From Polynucleobacter sp. JS-JIR-5-A7 (GTDB taxonomy: Bacteria > Pseudomonadota > Gammaproteobacteria > Burkholderiales > Burkholderiaceae): a DNA stretch of 64,000 nt. The DNA is taken from positions 1,792,048-1,856,047 of the forward strand of contig NZ_CP061308.1 of the NCBI RefSeq assembly GCF_018687935.1, written 5' to 3'. The position numbers and the translations under genes were made by a program. Below the pieces are notes generated by a model that did not search any database, was not told the DNA's origin, and saw only the letters and a list, made by a program, of their open reading frames with translations. This document shows positions 1 through 8,345 of this stretch, piece by piece. The first letter of the stretch is position 1. Each line of letters begins with the position of its first letter.

Positions 1-32
1 CCAATAAGGACTAGCCCAAAATAGGCTTAGGC

Positions 33-41
33 TGATACAAT
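33..41 (+). promoter_or_regulatory. candidate extended -10 promoter for rpmB-rpmG
   Basis: The sequence TG-A-TACAAT matches an extended -10 element (TGn followed by a TATAAT-like hexamer). No good -35 box is visible 17 bases upstream, as is common for extended -10 promoters. Transcription would begin near base 48, leaving a leader of about 25 bases before rpmB. The window edge at base 1 prevents checking further upstream. Confidence 0.4.
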
Positions 42-72
42 CTTCTTTTTTCGCAATTAATGGAGTTATGTC

Positions 73-306
73 ATGGCAAAAGTTTGCCAAGTCACTGGGA
101 AGAAGCCGATGGTTGGCAACAATGTATCCCATGCAAACAATAAAACGAAGCGTCGCTTTTTGCCGAATTTGCAAAACCGTCGTTTCTGGGTTGAATCTGA
201 AAACCGTTGGATTAGCTTGCGCTTAACCAATGCTGGCTTGCGCGTTATCGACAAAAACGGCATCGATGCTGTTTTGACTGATCTTCGTGCACGTGGCGAA
301 ATTTAA
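73..306 (+). CDS. rpmB: 50S ribosomal protein L28
   Basis: Ribosomal protein of the large subunit. The 77-residue product has the usual family length and begins MAKVCQVTGKKPMVGNNVSH, the standard L28 start with its conserved Thr-Gly-Lys-Lys turn. The ATG at 73 is preferred over the ATG at 68 because the GGAG at 62-65 sits 7 bases before it, while 68 would be only 2 bases away. rpmG follows after 11 bases, the classical rpmB-rpmG pair. A terminator closes the unit after rpmG. Identification is secure. Confidence 0.97.
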   Translation: MAKVCQVTGKKPMVGNNVSHANNKTKRRFLPNLQNRRFWVESENRWISLRLTNAGLRVIDKNGIDAVLTDLRARGEI

Positions 307-317
307 GGAGCACGCAA

Positions 318-485
318 ATGGCTAAAGGCGGCAGAGAAAAAATCAAGTTAGAGTCATCAGCAGGTACTGGTCACTTCTATACAACTTCAAAAAACAAGCG
401 TACTAAGCCTGAAAAAATGGAGATCATGAAGTTTGATCCAACCATTCGCAAGCATGTTGCTTACAAAGAAACTAAGCTGAAGTAA
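318..485 (+). CDS. rpmG: 50S ribosomal protein L33
   Basis: Large-subunit ribosomal protein of 55 residues, the normal length for proteobacteria. It reads MAKGGREKIKLESSAGTGHF and ends with the conserved KFDP...VAYKETKLK. The four cysteines found in zinc-binding L33 forms are absent, so this is the zinc-independent form typical of proteobacteria. AAGGAG at 305-310 is the ribosome binding site, 7 bases before the ATG. It lies 11 bases after rpmB and is surely cotranscribed with it. Confidence 0.95.
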   Translation: MAKGGREKIKLESSAGTGHFYTTSKNKRTKPEKMEIMKFDPTIRKHVAYKETKLK

Positions 486-510
486 CTCATCCTTACTTCA
501 TGCAAATAAA

Positions 511-537
511 AAACCCGCTTAGTTGCGGGTTTTTTAT
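511..537. terminator. bidirectional terminator, rpmG / desaturase
   Basis: The stem is AAACCCGC (511-518) with GCGGGTTT (525-532) and a six-base loop. A T-run follows on the plus strand and an A-rich run precedes it, giving a T-run on the minus strand. It ends the rpmB-rpmG transcript and can also end the converging desaturase gene, whose stop codon lies about 40 bases away. Confidence 0.85.
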
Positions 538-577
538 TGCCTCAATCTTTGCGCTCTTTTAGATCGCTACTACCTGC

Positions 578-1777
578 CTAAGCATAACGACGCAATCGCA
601 AAGAGAACTCACGCAAGCTTGTTAGACCGCTATCTTCAGCGCGTTGACACCAAGTATGCAACTGTGAAAGTAATTGCTCTCTGGTGGCGCTAGAACGACC
701 CCAGATTGCCTGTAGATCACGACGCATCTCAATCATCTTACGCAGCTGTGCATTGCTCGCCATCAGCTCCTCTAGCTTAGCCTTCTCATCCTCGCTCAAG
801 CGAGACTCATCCTTGGATAGCCAAGTACGGGCGTCGCTTAAATGTAAGGCAAGAACTTGCATGTGTTGCACTTCATTACTAAAGAAGTTGCGTAATGTTT
901 TGCTATAGCGCGCCATGATTTCATAGCGATTAGCAATGATGGCCTCTAAGGTGTTTTGATCGGCAGGACGCAAATCACTCAAGACGGGTTTAGGTGGCGT
1001 TTTCTTTACTGTCGCCAAACCAACTGCACTCATCATCTGAATATAGAGCCAACCAATATCAAACTCGTACCATTTATTGGAAAGCTTAGCACTCGTTGCA
1101 AAGGTATGGTGATTGTTATGCAGTTCTTCACCACCAATCAAAATGCCCCATGGGAAAATATTGGTTGAAGCATCTTCGCAATCGAAGTTGCGATAGCCCC
1201 AGTAGTGGCCAATACCATTAATCACACCAGCCGCTGTAATTGGGATCCACAGCATTTGCACCGCCCAGACGGTTAATCCAATACCGCCAAACAAGAACAC
1301 ATCAATGATCAACATGATGGCAACGCCCTGCCAAGAAAACTTGGAATAGATATTGCGCTCGAGCCAATCATCGGGAGTGCCGTGGCCAAACTTCTCCATC
1401 GTCTCTGGATTCTTGGCTTCATTTTTATAAAGCTCAGCACCACGTGAGAGGACAGTGTTAATGCCTAAAATTTGCGGGCTATGGGGATCATCTACGGTTT
1501 CACATTTCGCATGGTGCTTACGGTGAATCGAGGCCCACTCCTTAGTCACCATGCCGGTGGTCAACCAAAGCCAAAAGCGGAAGAAATGGGAAACTATCGG
1601 ATGCAGATCCAAAGCCCGGTGCGCTTGGCAGCGATGCAAGAAGATGGTGACTGCAGCAATAGTGACATGGGTAACAGCCAAGGTAAACAAGGCAATCTGC
1701 CACCAAGACCAATCTAAAGATCCATTGGCAAGCCAATTGAGGAATAAATCAAAACCTGAACTTGAAACTGTATTCAA
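578..1777 (-). CDS. membrane fatty acid (acyl-CoA delta-9 type) desaturase
   Basis: Membrane di-iron desaturase that introduces a double bond into acyl chains and so adjusts membrane fluidity. All three histidine boxes of the family are present: HRCQAH at residues 48-53, HRKHH at 85-89 and HNNHH at 220-224. Hydrophobic segments lie around residues 27-47, 62-76 and 150-190. The last 100 or so residues are charged and probably cytoplasmic. At 399 residues it is within family range. The start appears to be TTG: an AGGA at 1785-1788 on the coding strand lies 7 bases upstream, and no ATG is available before the first histidine box. It is 42 bases from the rsmB-like gene on the same strand and could be cotranscribed with it. 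The exact acyl substrate is not readable. Confidence 0.9.
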   Translation of the reverse strand: MNTVSSSGFDLFLNWLANGSLDWSWWQIALFTLAVTHVTIAAVTIFLHRCQAHRALDLHPIVSHFFRFWLWLTTGMVTKEWASIHRKHHAKCETVDDPHSPQILGINTVLSRGAELYKNEAKNPETMEKFGHGTPDDWLERNIYSKFSWQGVAIMLIIDVFLFGGIGLTVWAVQMLWIPITAAGVINGIGHYWGYRNFDCEDASTNIFPWGILIGGEELHNNHHTFATSAKLSNKWYEFDIGWLYIQMMSAVGLATVKKTPPKPVLSDLRPADQNTLEAIIANRYEIMARYSKTLRNFFSNEVQHMQVLALHLSDARTWLSKDESRLSEDEKAKLEELMASNAQLRKMIEMRRDLQAIWGRSSATREQLLSQLHTWCQRAEDSGLTSLREFSLRLRRYA

Positions 1778-1819
1778 AAGAGAGTCCTATTTAAGTATTA
1801 GCTCTTATTTTAGATCTTT

Positions 1820-3364
1820 TTAGGTCTTTTTGGGCTTATCTTTCGTTATCTCTGGGGTTTTTGGCTTTTCTGCTTTTTCCAGCTTACTACCTTTTTTCTG
1901 GAAAACAGCACCAAAAAAGCCGTCTGTGCCATGAATATGCGGCCACAACTGCCACCAAGGATTATCTGACGAGCACCCTAAAGGAAATTTATCCTTTGGA
2001 AACAATGGCTTAAGTGCTTCAGCCGCTGGAACCACCTCAAATTCTGGGTGTTTCACCAAGAAATCTTCTGCAATGGCTTGATTTTCTTGGGGCAAAAGAC
2101 TGCAAGTGGCATAAACCAGGCGACCACCCGGCTTTAATAAGCGAGCTGCTGAACCCAAAATATTCATTTGCTTCTGATTGAGCTCTAGAACACCTTCTGG
2201 AGTTTGACGCCACTTCAAGTCAGGATTCCGGCGCAATGTACCCATTCCACTACAAGGGGCATCTACCAAGACTCGATCAATCTTTCCAGCCAAGCGTTTG
2301 ATCTTGGCATCGTTCTCGCTATCGATCCATACAGGATGCACGTTTGAAAGGCCACTACGGGCTTGTCTTGGTTTTAAATTTGCCAAACGACGCTCAGATG
2401 TATCAAAAGCATAAAGGCGTCCTGTAGAACGCATCAAGGCACCAATCGCTAAAGTCTTACCGCCAGCACCAGCGCAAAAATCAACCACCATCTCACCACG
2501 CTTGGGTGCAAGTAAATATGCCAAAAGCTGACTACCTTCATCTTGTACCTCAAACATACCCGCCTTAAAGCCAGCAGTATTTTGTAATGCCGGCTTGCCC
2601 ATGATGCGCACACCATCGGGTGCATATGGCGTTGGGATCGCTTGGTAGCGACCGCCCAAGGCATTCATCTGCACGAGCAATTCTTCCCGATTCATCTTCA
2701 TGGTGTTCGCACGCAAATCTAGGAGTGCAGGATGCATCAATGATTTTGCAAGTTCTTCACGGGTTGCTTCACCAGGATATTTTCCAAAAGCATCCCATAA
2801 CCACTCAGGTAAATTGTTGCGTACCAAAGGATTTAATGCAGCAGGATCAACCATTGGAAATCGTTGCAACCATTCATATTCACCAGGCTTGAGAACATGC
2901 GCCAAATCGGCGATAGCACTCTCGGCACGGTTCGCGGAACCCAAACCACCCTCAGACAAAGCGGACAGCAAACCCAATAGGGCTAAGCGTCTAGCCTGTG
3001 AGCCTTCACCACTGACAGCAAATTGAGAGAACTCATTTTTACGACGCAAAATAGCAAAGGCACTCTCTGCAATTAAGGCGCGATCACGATTACCGAGCTG
3101 TGGTTCTGCGCGAAAATAGCGACTCACTACACGATCTGCTGGCTGCTCAAAACTGAGTAACTCAGGAAGTAGACGCTCCAAGTGAATGGCATGCTGAGGT
3201 AATGCTTTTGCATTCGAAAAATTCTTCTGACCTTCGGGCGCAATGAGATTGCCACTCGCATTACGTCGTTCAGGACGGCGCAAGGGATCTTTAGATTTAG
3301 CAGCGTAACTTTTTTGTGAGCTTAGGCGGGTGCCGGATTTACGGGGTGGACGTTCTGCGCTCAT
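1820..3364 (-). CDS. rsmB: 16S rRNA m5C methyltransferase, RsmB/NOP family
   Basis: SAM-dependent RNA cytosine-5 methyltransferase, probably of 16S rRNA C967. An NusB-like helical region spans roughly residues 55-190. The SAM site reads VDFCAGAGGKT (294-304). The two cysteines of this chemistry are present: C371 in DAPCSGMGT (product release) and C421 in ATCS (nucleophile). At 514 residues it is longer than E. coli RsmB (about 429) because of a lysine/arginine-rich N-terminal extension of about 50 residues and a basic, lysine- and proline-rich tail; both look disordered and may bind RNA. Its ATG overlaps the purN stop codon by 4 bases (ATGA), so the two are translationally coupled. It could be a different RsmB/RsmF paralogue. 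Confidence 0.85.
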   Translation of the reverse strand: MSAERPPRKSGTRLSSQKSYAAKSKDPLRRPERRNASGNLIAPEGQKNFSNAKALPQHAIHLERLLPELLSFEQPADRVVSRYFRAEPQLGNRDRALIAESAFAILRRKNEFSQFAVSGEGSQARRLALLGLLSALSEGGLGSANRAESAIADLAHVLKPGEYEWLQRFPMVDPAALNPLVRNNLPEWLWDAFGKYPGEATREELAKSLMHPALLDLRANTMKMNREELLVQMNALGGRYQAIPTPYAPDGVRIMGKPALQNTAGFKAGMFEVQDEGSQLLAYLLAPKRGEMVVDFCAGAGGKTLAIGALMRSTGRLYAFDTSERRLANLKPRQARSGLSNVHPVWIDSENDAKIKRLAGKIDRVLVDAPCSGMGTLRRNPDLKWRQTPEGVLELNQKQMNILGSAARLLKPGGRLVYATCSLLPQENQAIAEDFLVKHPEFEVVPAAEALKPLFPKDKFPLGCSSDNPWWQLWPHIHGTDGFFGAVFQKKGSKLEKAEKPKTPEITKDKPKKT

Positions 3365-3990
3365 AATTTAAAAAATTGCGATTCTGGGGGTTGTAACTTC
3401 ACTTGATTACCTTCTATTCGCAATCGTCCATCAAGGAACCATTTTACGGCCCGCGGGTAAATTTGATGCTCAGCAGTTAAAACACGAGCCGCCAAAGTCT
3501 CTGCATCATCCCCACCCAGGACTGGAACAGAGGCCTGGCAAATAATAGGTCCTTCATCAACACCCTCATTTACAAAGTGAACTGTGGCGCCATGCTCTTT
3601 AACGCCGGCCTCTAAAGCCCGCTCATGGGTGTGCAATCCTGGGAATGCTGGCAGGAGCGCTGGGTGAATATTGATTAATCGACCATCGAAATGACGAATA
3701 AAACCTGGCGTCAGAATCCTCATAAAACCGGCTAGAACCACCAAATCAGCCCCTAAGTCATCAATTTTCTGGGTGAGGGCAGCATCAAAGGATTCGCGAC
3801 TTGCATGCTCTTTGTGCTCCAGGACATGGGCTGGAATACCCTGCGCGCGAGCAAAATCAAGGCCCTTGGCCCCAGAGCGATTGGCGATGACCCCTGCAAA
3901 CTTGACTGGCCACTGCTCTTTTTGAGCTGTTTTGACGATCGCCTCGAAATTGGATCCGCGGCCTGAGATTAAGGTAACGATAGAAAGCAT
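3361..3990 (-). CDS. purN: phosphoribosylglycinamide formyltransferase
   Basis: Third step of purine synthesis: transfers a formyl group from 10-formyltetrahydrofolate to GAR. The catalytic residues N107, H109 and D145 are readable in INIHPALLP and VDEGP, at almost the same numbers as in the E. coli enzyme. The product is 209 residues from the ATG at 3990. A GTG at 3996 would add only two residues; the ATG better matches the family start MLSIVTLISG. No Shine-Dalgarno sequence is visible before either. The gene overlaps rsmB by 4 bases and diverges from ribF across a gap of about 40 bases. Confidence 0.93.
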   Translation of the reverse strand: MLSIVTLISGRGSNFEAIVKTAQKEQWPVKFAGVIANRSGAKGLDFARAQGIPAHVLEHKEHASRESFDAALTQKIDDLGADLVVLAGFMRILTPGFIRHFDGRLINIHPALLPAFPGLHTHERALEAGVKEHGATVHFVNEGVDEGPIICQASVPVLGGDDAETLAARVLTAEHQIYPRAVKWFLDGRLRIEGNQVKLQPPESQFFKL

Positions 3991-3998
3991 GCCCACAA

Positions 3999-4004
3999 TA
4001 TAAT
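3999..4004 (+). promoter_or_regulatory. candidate -10 box for ribF
   Basis: A perfect TATAAT lies in the short gap between purN and ribF. Transcription would start near 4011, 19 bases before the ribF GTG. No convincing -35 box is present at 17 bases' distance. The same AT block read on the minus strand gives TATATT just before purN, so divergent promoters may share it. Confidence 0.4.
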
Positions 4005-4029
4005 TGATGGCTACCCTGAAAGCGATTTT

Positions 4030-4980
4030 GTGAACGTATTCCGCGGCCCGACCCAGTTTTCTGCAGGACCTGCTTGTGCCTTAAGCATCGGTAATTTCGA
4101 TGGCGTGCACAGGGGTCATCGCGCCCTGCTCAAGCAGTTAGTTGATGGCGCCCATGAAAGAGGTTTGGTGAGTTGCGTCATGACCTTTGAGCCGCACCCC
4201 AAAGAATTCTTCTCTCCGGAGCAAGCACCACCCCGCATTCTGAATCTACGGGACAAACTAGCCGCCTTAGCCGAACTTGGTATTGACCGTGTCGTGGTCG
4301 AACATTTCAATGCTGCTTTTGCTCGCCTCACACCCGATGAGTTTGTTTCAGAAATCATTGTGAAACGTCTCAACGCCAAATGGATTTTAATTGGCGATGA
4401 TTTTTGCTATGGCGCAAAACGTGCCGGGAATTTTGCAAGCCTCCAAACAGCAGGTGAAAAATATGGCTTCAAGGTATCGAGTATTCAAACTATCTTAGAA
4501 GATGGCGAGCGCATCTCCAGCTCAGCCTTGCGTACTGCCCTTGCTCATGGCGATATGACTCTAGCTGAAAAATTATTAGGTCGTCCTTATGGAATTTCCG
4601 GACATGTCATACATGGACAGCAACTCGGACGCAAACTCGGATTCCCTACCTTGAACTTAGCAGTTGCCAATCACTTACACCATCGCAAGCCAGCAACTAC
4701 CGGGATCTTCACTGCACAGGTATTGGGACTTAGTGATAAACCCCTACCAGCAGTGGCTAGTTTAGGAGTAAGGCCTACCGTTGAAGATGAAGGTCGTGTT
4801 CTGCTTGAAACACACATCTTTGACTACCAAGAAGATGTCTACGGAAAAATTATTACCGTTGAGCTCTTAGAAAAAATTCGTGATGAGGCCAAGTACGATG
4901 ACCTCGACACCTTAACAAATGCGATTGCAGCGGATGCACAGCACGCCAGAAATTATTTCCAGAAAAAAGCTTATGTCTGA
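4030..4980 (+). CDS. ribF: bifunctional riboflavin kinase / FAD synthetase
   Basis: Makes FMN and then FAD from riboflavin. The N-terminal FMN adenylyltransferase half carries GNFDGVHRGH (21-30). The C-terminal riboflavin kinase half begins around residue 187 and has GRKLGFPTLNL and GVRPTV. At 316 residues it is full length. The start codon is GTG. The ileS ATG lies inside its last codons with an 8-base overlap, so ribF and ileS are translationally coupled. The order ribF-ileS-lspA is conserved in many proteobacteria. Confidence 0.95.
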   Translation: MNVFRGPTQFSAGPACALSIGNFDGVHRGHRALLKQLVDGAHERGLVSCVMTFEPHPKEFFSPEQAPPRILNLRDKLAALAELGIDRVVVEHFNAAFARLTPDEFVSEIIVKRLNAKWILIGDDFCYGAKRAGNFASLQTAGEKYGFKVSSIQTILEDGERISSSALRTALAHGDMTLAEKLLGRPYGISGHVIHGQQLGRKLGFPTLNLAVANHLHHRKPATTGIFTAQVLGLSDKPLPAVASLGVRPTVEDEGRVLLETHIFDYQEDVYGKIITVELLEKIRDEAKYDDLDTLTNAIAADAQHARNYFQKKAYV

Positions 4981-7834
4981 AAAAGAAAATTCCTATCCAG
5001 TCAATTTACTAGATACCTCCTTCCCAATGCGAGGGGATCTGGCTAAGCGTGAACCGCAATGGGTTGCTCAGTGGCAAAAAAATAAGCTCTACGAAAAGAT
5101 TCGTGCAGCTCATGCTAATCAACCTCAGTTCATCTTGCATGATGGTCCTCCGTATGCAAACGGCGATATTCACATTGGTCACGCAGTAAACAAGATTCTG
5201 AAAGACATGATTGTGAAGTCGCGCTGGCTCATGGGTTATGACTCTGCCTATGTACCTGGATGGGATTGTCATGGCATGCCAATTGAAATTCAGATTGAAA
5301 AACAATTTGGCAAGAACTTGCCAACTGCAGAGGTGCAAGCTAAAGCACGTGCCTACGCCCAAGTACAAGTAGATAAGCAGAAGATAGACTTTGAGCGCCT
5401 TGGCGTTTTGGGTGACTGGAACAATCCCTATCTCACAATGAACTACCGCAATGAGGCTGATGAAATTCGTGCACTAGGTAAGATCTGGGAAAAAGGATAC
5501 GTCTTTCGTGGTCTCAAACCAGTGAACTGGTGTTTTGATTGTGGCTCTGCACTCGCTGAGGCCGAAGTGGAATACCAAGATAAAACTGATCCAACGGTTG
5601 ATGTTGGCTTTGCGTTTGATGATGCACAGCGACCACAGCTCGCAAAAGCATTTGGTCTTCCTGAGTTACCTAATAAGCCTGGCCAGATTGTCATCTGGAC
5701 AACAACGCCTTGGACTATTCCTGCAAACCAAGCAATGAATGTTCATCCAGAGGTGACTTATGCACTAGTAGATGTTGGCGATAAGTTATTGATCCTGGCA
5801 AAAGATCTTGTTGACACATGCTTACAGGACTATGGTCTTGAGGGCAAAGTGATTGCTACCTGCCTAGGCGCGCAACTAGCGAATATTTCTTTCTGGCATC
5901 CGCTAGCCCCATTACACGAGGGATATAAGCGCCTCTCTCCAATCTATCCCGCTGAATACGTCACGCTCGATACTGGCACAGGCATTGTTCACTCTGCGCC
6001 TGCTTACGGCGAAGAAGACTTTAAGTCTTGCAAAGCAAATAAGCTAGCCGATAAAGATATTCTGAATCCTGTGATGGGCAATGGTGTCTATGCCTCTTGG
6101 TTGCCACTCTTTGCAAACGAATATATTTGGAAAGCCAATCCCAAAATTGTGGAAGCAATGCGTGAAGCGGGCAGTTTGTTGCGCGACAAAACGTATACCC
6201 ACTCTTACATGCATTGCTGGCGTCATAAGTCGCCGATTATTTATCGCGCTACTTCACAATGGTTTGCAAGCATGGACAAGAAGCCATCTGATGGCAAAGC
6301 TAGCTTGCGTGAGACTGCCTTAGCTGGCATTGATAGTACCGAGTTTTTTCCGGCTTGGGGTAAACAGCGCCTCCATAGCATGATTGCCAATCGCCCTGAT
6401 TGGACCTTGTCACGCCAACGCCAGTGGGGTGTACCCATGGCCTTCTTTGTTCATAAGGAAACGGGTGATCCACATCCTCGCACTGTTGAGCTACTGGAAG
6501 AAGTTGCTAAGCGTGTTGAAAAAGGTGGCATTGAAGCTTGGCAGCAACTGGAAGTTTCTGAGTTGCTTGGTGAAGAAGCATCACAATACGAAAAGAATCG
6601 TGACACCTTAGATGTTTGGTTTGATTCAGGGACAACACACTGGCATGTGATTCGCGGATCACATCGCAATGAATTACTAACTACCGATGCTGAGACACCG
6701 AACGGTCGATTAGCCGACTTATACCTCGAGGGCTCAGACCAACACCGCGGCTGGTTCCATTCCTCCTTACTCACCGGCGCCATGCTCGATGGCAAGCCAC
6801 CCTATAAAGCACTACTCACTCATGGCTTTACTGTTGATGGTCAAGGCCGCAAGATGAGTAAGTCCGTAGGCAATGTCATCGCACCACAACAAGTGGCTGA
6901 CAAACTCGGCGCTGAAATCATTCGCCTCTGGGTTGCCTCAACCGACTACTCCGGTGAAATGACTATCTCTGATGAGATTCTGAAGCGCGTGACTGAAAGT
7001 TATCGCCGCATTCGCAATACCTTGCGTTTCTTGCTCGCCAATCTTTCTGATTTTGATCCTAGCAAGCACACAATGCCTGCTGAACAATGGCTTGAGATCG
7101 ATCGTTACGCAGTGGCACTTGCTAATCAATTACAAGGCGATATCGAAGCCCATTACAAGGCTTATGAGTTTCATCCAGCTGTGACTCGCATGCTCACTTT
7201 TTGCTCAGAAGATTTAGGCGGCTTCTACTTAGACATCCTCAAAGATCGTCTCTATACCAGTGCGCCAAACTCACCTGATCGCAGAGCCGCCCAGAATGCG
7301 CTCTTTCACATCACTCGCAATCTCTTGAAGTGGTTATCGCCATTCCTCTCCTTCACCGCTGAAGAAGCATGGCAATCATTCCCGCATGGCTCAGGTAGTA
7401 AACCGTCTGAATCCATCTTTATGGAAGGGTTCGGCGCATTACCAGAAGTCTCTCATGCCGATGAATTGCTGGCCAAATGGAATCGCATTCGTGAAATCCG
7501 CTCTGAAGTGACCAAAGCCATTGAGTTAGAACGTGAGGCCGGTAATGTTGGCTCATCCCTACAAGCTGAGCTGACCATTAAATTAGGTGATGTTGACTTT
7601 GCTATCTTGCATTCACTTGAGGATAACTTGCGTTTCGTAACCATCACCTCAAGCGCTAAGATTGAACTCAGCAATGATGGTCTCGAGGTCCTAGTACGCG
7701 GTAGTCAATATAAAAAATGTGGTCGTTGCTGGCATCACACTAAAGACGTAGGTGCCAATGCTGATCATCCAGAGCTCTGTGGTCGCTGTATCAGCAATCT
7801 CTTTGGCGCCGGTGACCACCGCTTGTTTGCCTAA
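4973..7834 (+). CDS. ileS: isoleucyl-tRNA synthetase
   Basis: Class I aminoacyl-tRNA synthetase that charges tRNA-Ile. HIGH is at residues 67-70 and KMSKS at 627-631. A large editing domain (CP1) lies between them, with the WTTTPWTIPANQ segment. The C-terminus carries the zinc-binding Cys pairs CGRC and CGRC starting at C916, the bacterial short type. The chosen ATG (4973) gives 953 residues and matches the family start; the open frame extends upstream to 4919 but that part is ribF sequence in another frame. It overlaps ribF by 8 bases, and lspA starts 14 bases after the stop. Confidence 0.97.
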   Translation: MSEKENSYPVNLLDTSFPMRGDLAKREPQWVAQWQKNKLYEKIRAAHANQPQFILHDGPPYANGDIHIGHAVNKILKDMIVKSRWLMGYDSAYVPGWDCHGMPIEIQIEKQFGKNLPTAEVQAKARAYAQVQVDKQKIDFERLGVLGDWNNPYLTMNYRNEADEIRALGKIWEKGYVFRGLKPVNWCFDCGSALAEAEVEYQDKTDPTVDVGFAFDDAQRPQLAKAFGLPELPNKPGQIVIWTTTPWTIPANQAMNVHPEVTYALVDVGDKLLILAKDLVDTCLQDYGLEGKVIATCLGAQLANISFWHPLAPLHEGYKRLSPIYPAEYVTLDTGTGIVHSAPAYGEEDFKSCKANKLADKDILNPVMGNGVYASWLPLFANEYIWKANPKIVEAMREAGSLLRDKTYTHSYMHCWRHKSPIIYRATSQWFASMDKKPSDGKASLRETALAGIDSTEFFPAWGKQRLHSMIANRPDWTLSRQRQWGVPMAFFVHKETGDPHPRTVELLEEVAKRVEKGGIEAWQQLEVSELLGEEASQYEKNRDTLDVWFDSGTTHWHVIRGSHRNELLTTDAETPNGRLADLYLEGSDQHRGWFHSSLLTGAMLDGKPPYKALLTHGFTVDGQGRKMSKSVGNVIAPQQVADKLGAEIIRLWVASTDYSGEMTISDEILKRVTESYRRIRNTLRFLLANLSDFDPSKHTMPAEQWLEIDRYAVALANQLQGDIEAHYKAYEFHPAVTRMLTFCSEDLGGFYLDILKDRLYTSAPNSPDRRAAQNALFHITRNLLKWLSPFLSFTAEEAWQSFPHGSGSKPSESIFMEGFGALPEVSHADELLAKWNRIREIRSEVTKAIELEREAGNVGSSLQAELTIKLGDVDFAILHSLEDNLRFVTITSSAKIELSNDGLEVLVRGSQYKKCGRCWHHTKDVGANADHPELCGRCISNLFGAGDHRLFA

Positions 7835-7847
7835 GTACCAGCAATTG

Positions 7848-8336
7848 ATGAGCCTACCAATGCTTCGCTATCTTGCTATTGCAACGATGATTCTGCTCTT
7901 AGACCAGTTGAGTAAGTGGGCTGCGTTAAGCAATTTGCAAATGGGTGTGCCTGAACCCGTCCTTCCTTTTCTGAATTGGCTACTGCTTTTTAATCCAGGC
8001 GCGGCGTTTTCATTCTTGGCACAGGGATCAGGTTGGCAGCGTTGGTTCTTTACTATTCTTGGTCTCATAGCCAGTATCTACATCATTTACTTATTACGTA
8101 AAAGCCTTGGCGAGAAACTACTGTGCCTGGCACTCAGCCTGATTCTGGGTGGTGCGCTAGGCAATGTTTTAGACCGAATCATGTATGGTGCCGTAGTTGA
8201 CTTCATCGATTTGCACTACGCCAACTGGCATTGGCCAGCCTTTAATATTGCCGATAGCGCAATCTGTATTGGGGCAGGCCTCATCATCTGGAGCGAATTG
8301 CGCAAGTCATTTGGCAAATCCCCTCAATCCCATTAA
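7848..8336 (+). CDS. lspA: lipoprotein signal peptidase (signal peptidase II)
   Basis: Inner-membrane aspartyl peptidase that removes signal peptides from prolipoproteins after lipid attachment. Four hydrophobic segments lie at about residues 6-22, 65-83, 90-108 and 131-148. The catalytic aspartates are D118 in VVDFID and D136 in NIADS, in the usual family context. The start at 7848 gives 162 residues; the ATG at 7860 would give 158 and is also possible, as neither has a clear ribosome binding site. It follows ileS by 13 bases, the standard ileS-lspA pair. Confidence 0.94.
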   Translation: MSLPMLRYLAIATMILLLDQLSKWAALSNLQMGVPEPVLPFLNWLLLFNPGAAFSFLAQGSGWQRWFFTILGLIASIYIIYLLRKSLGEKLLCLALSLILGGALGNVLDRIMYGAVVDFIDLHYANWHWPAFNIADSAICIGAGLIIWSELRKSFGKSPQSH

Positions 8337-8345
8337 GCTGGCGCC

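Noticed and set aside
1083..1095. CIRCE half-site TTAGCACTC inside the desaturase gene
   Set aside because: The matching second half GAGTGCTAA is missing at the expected distance, and the site lies inside a coding region.
5009..5368. 119-codon frame antisense to the start of ileS
   Set aside because: It lies fully within conserved ileS sequence, has no ribosome binding site and shows no recognisable domain.
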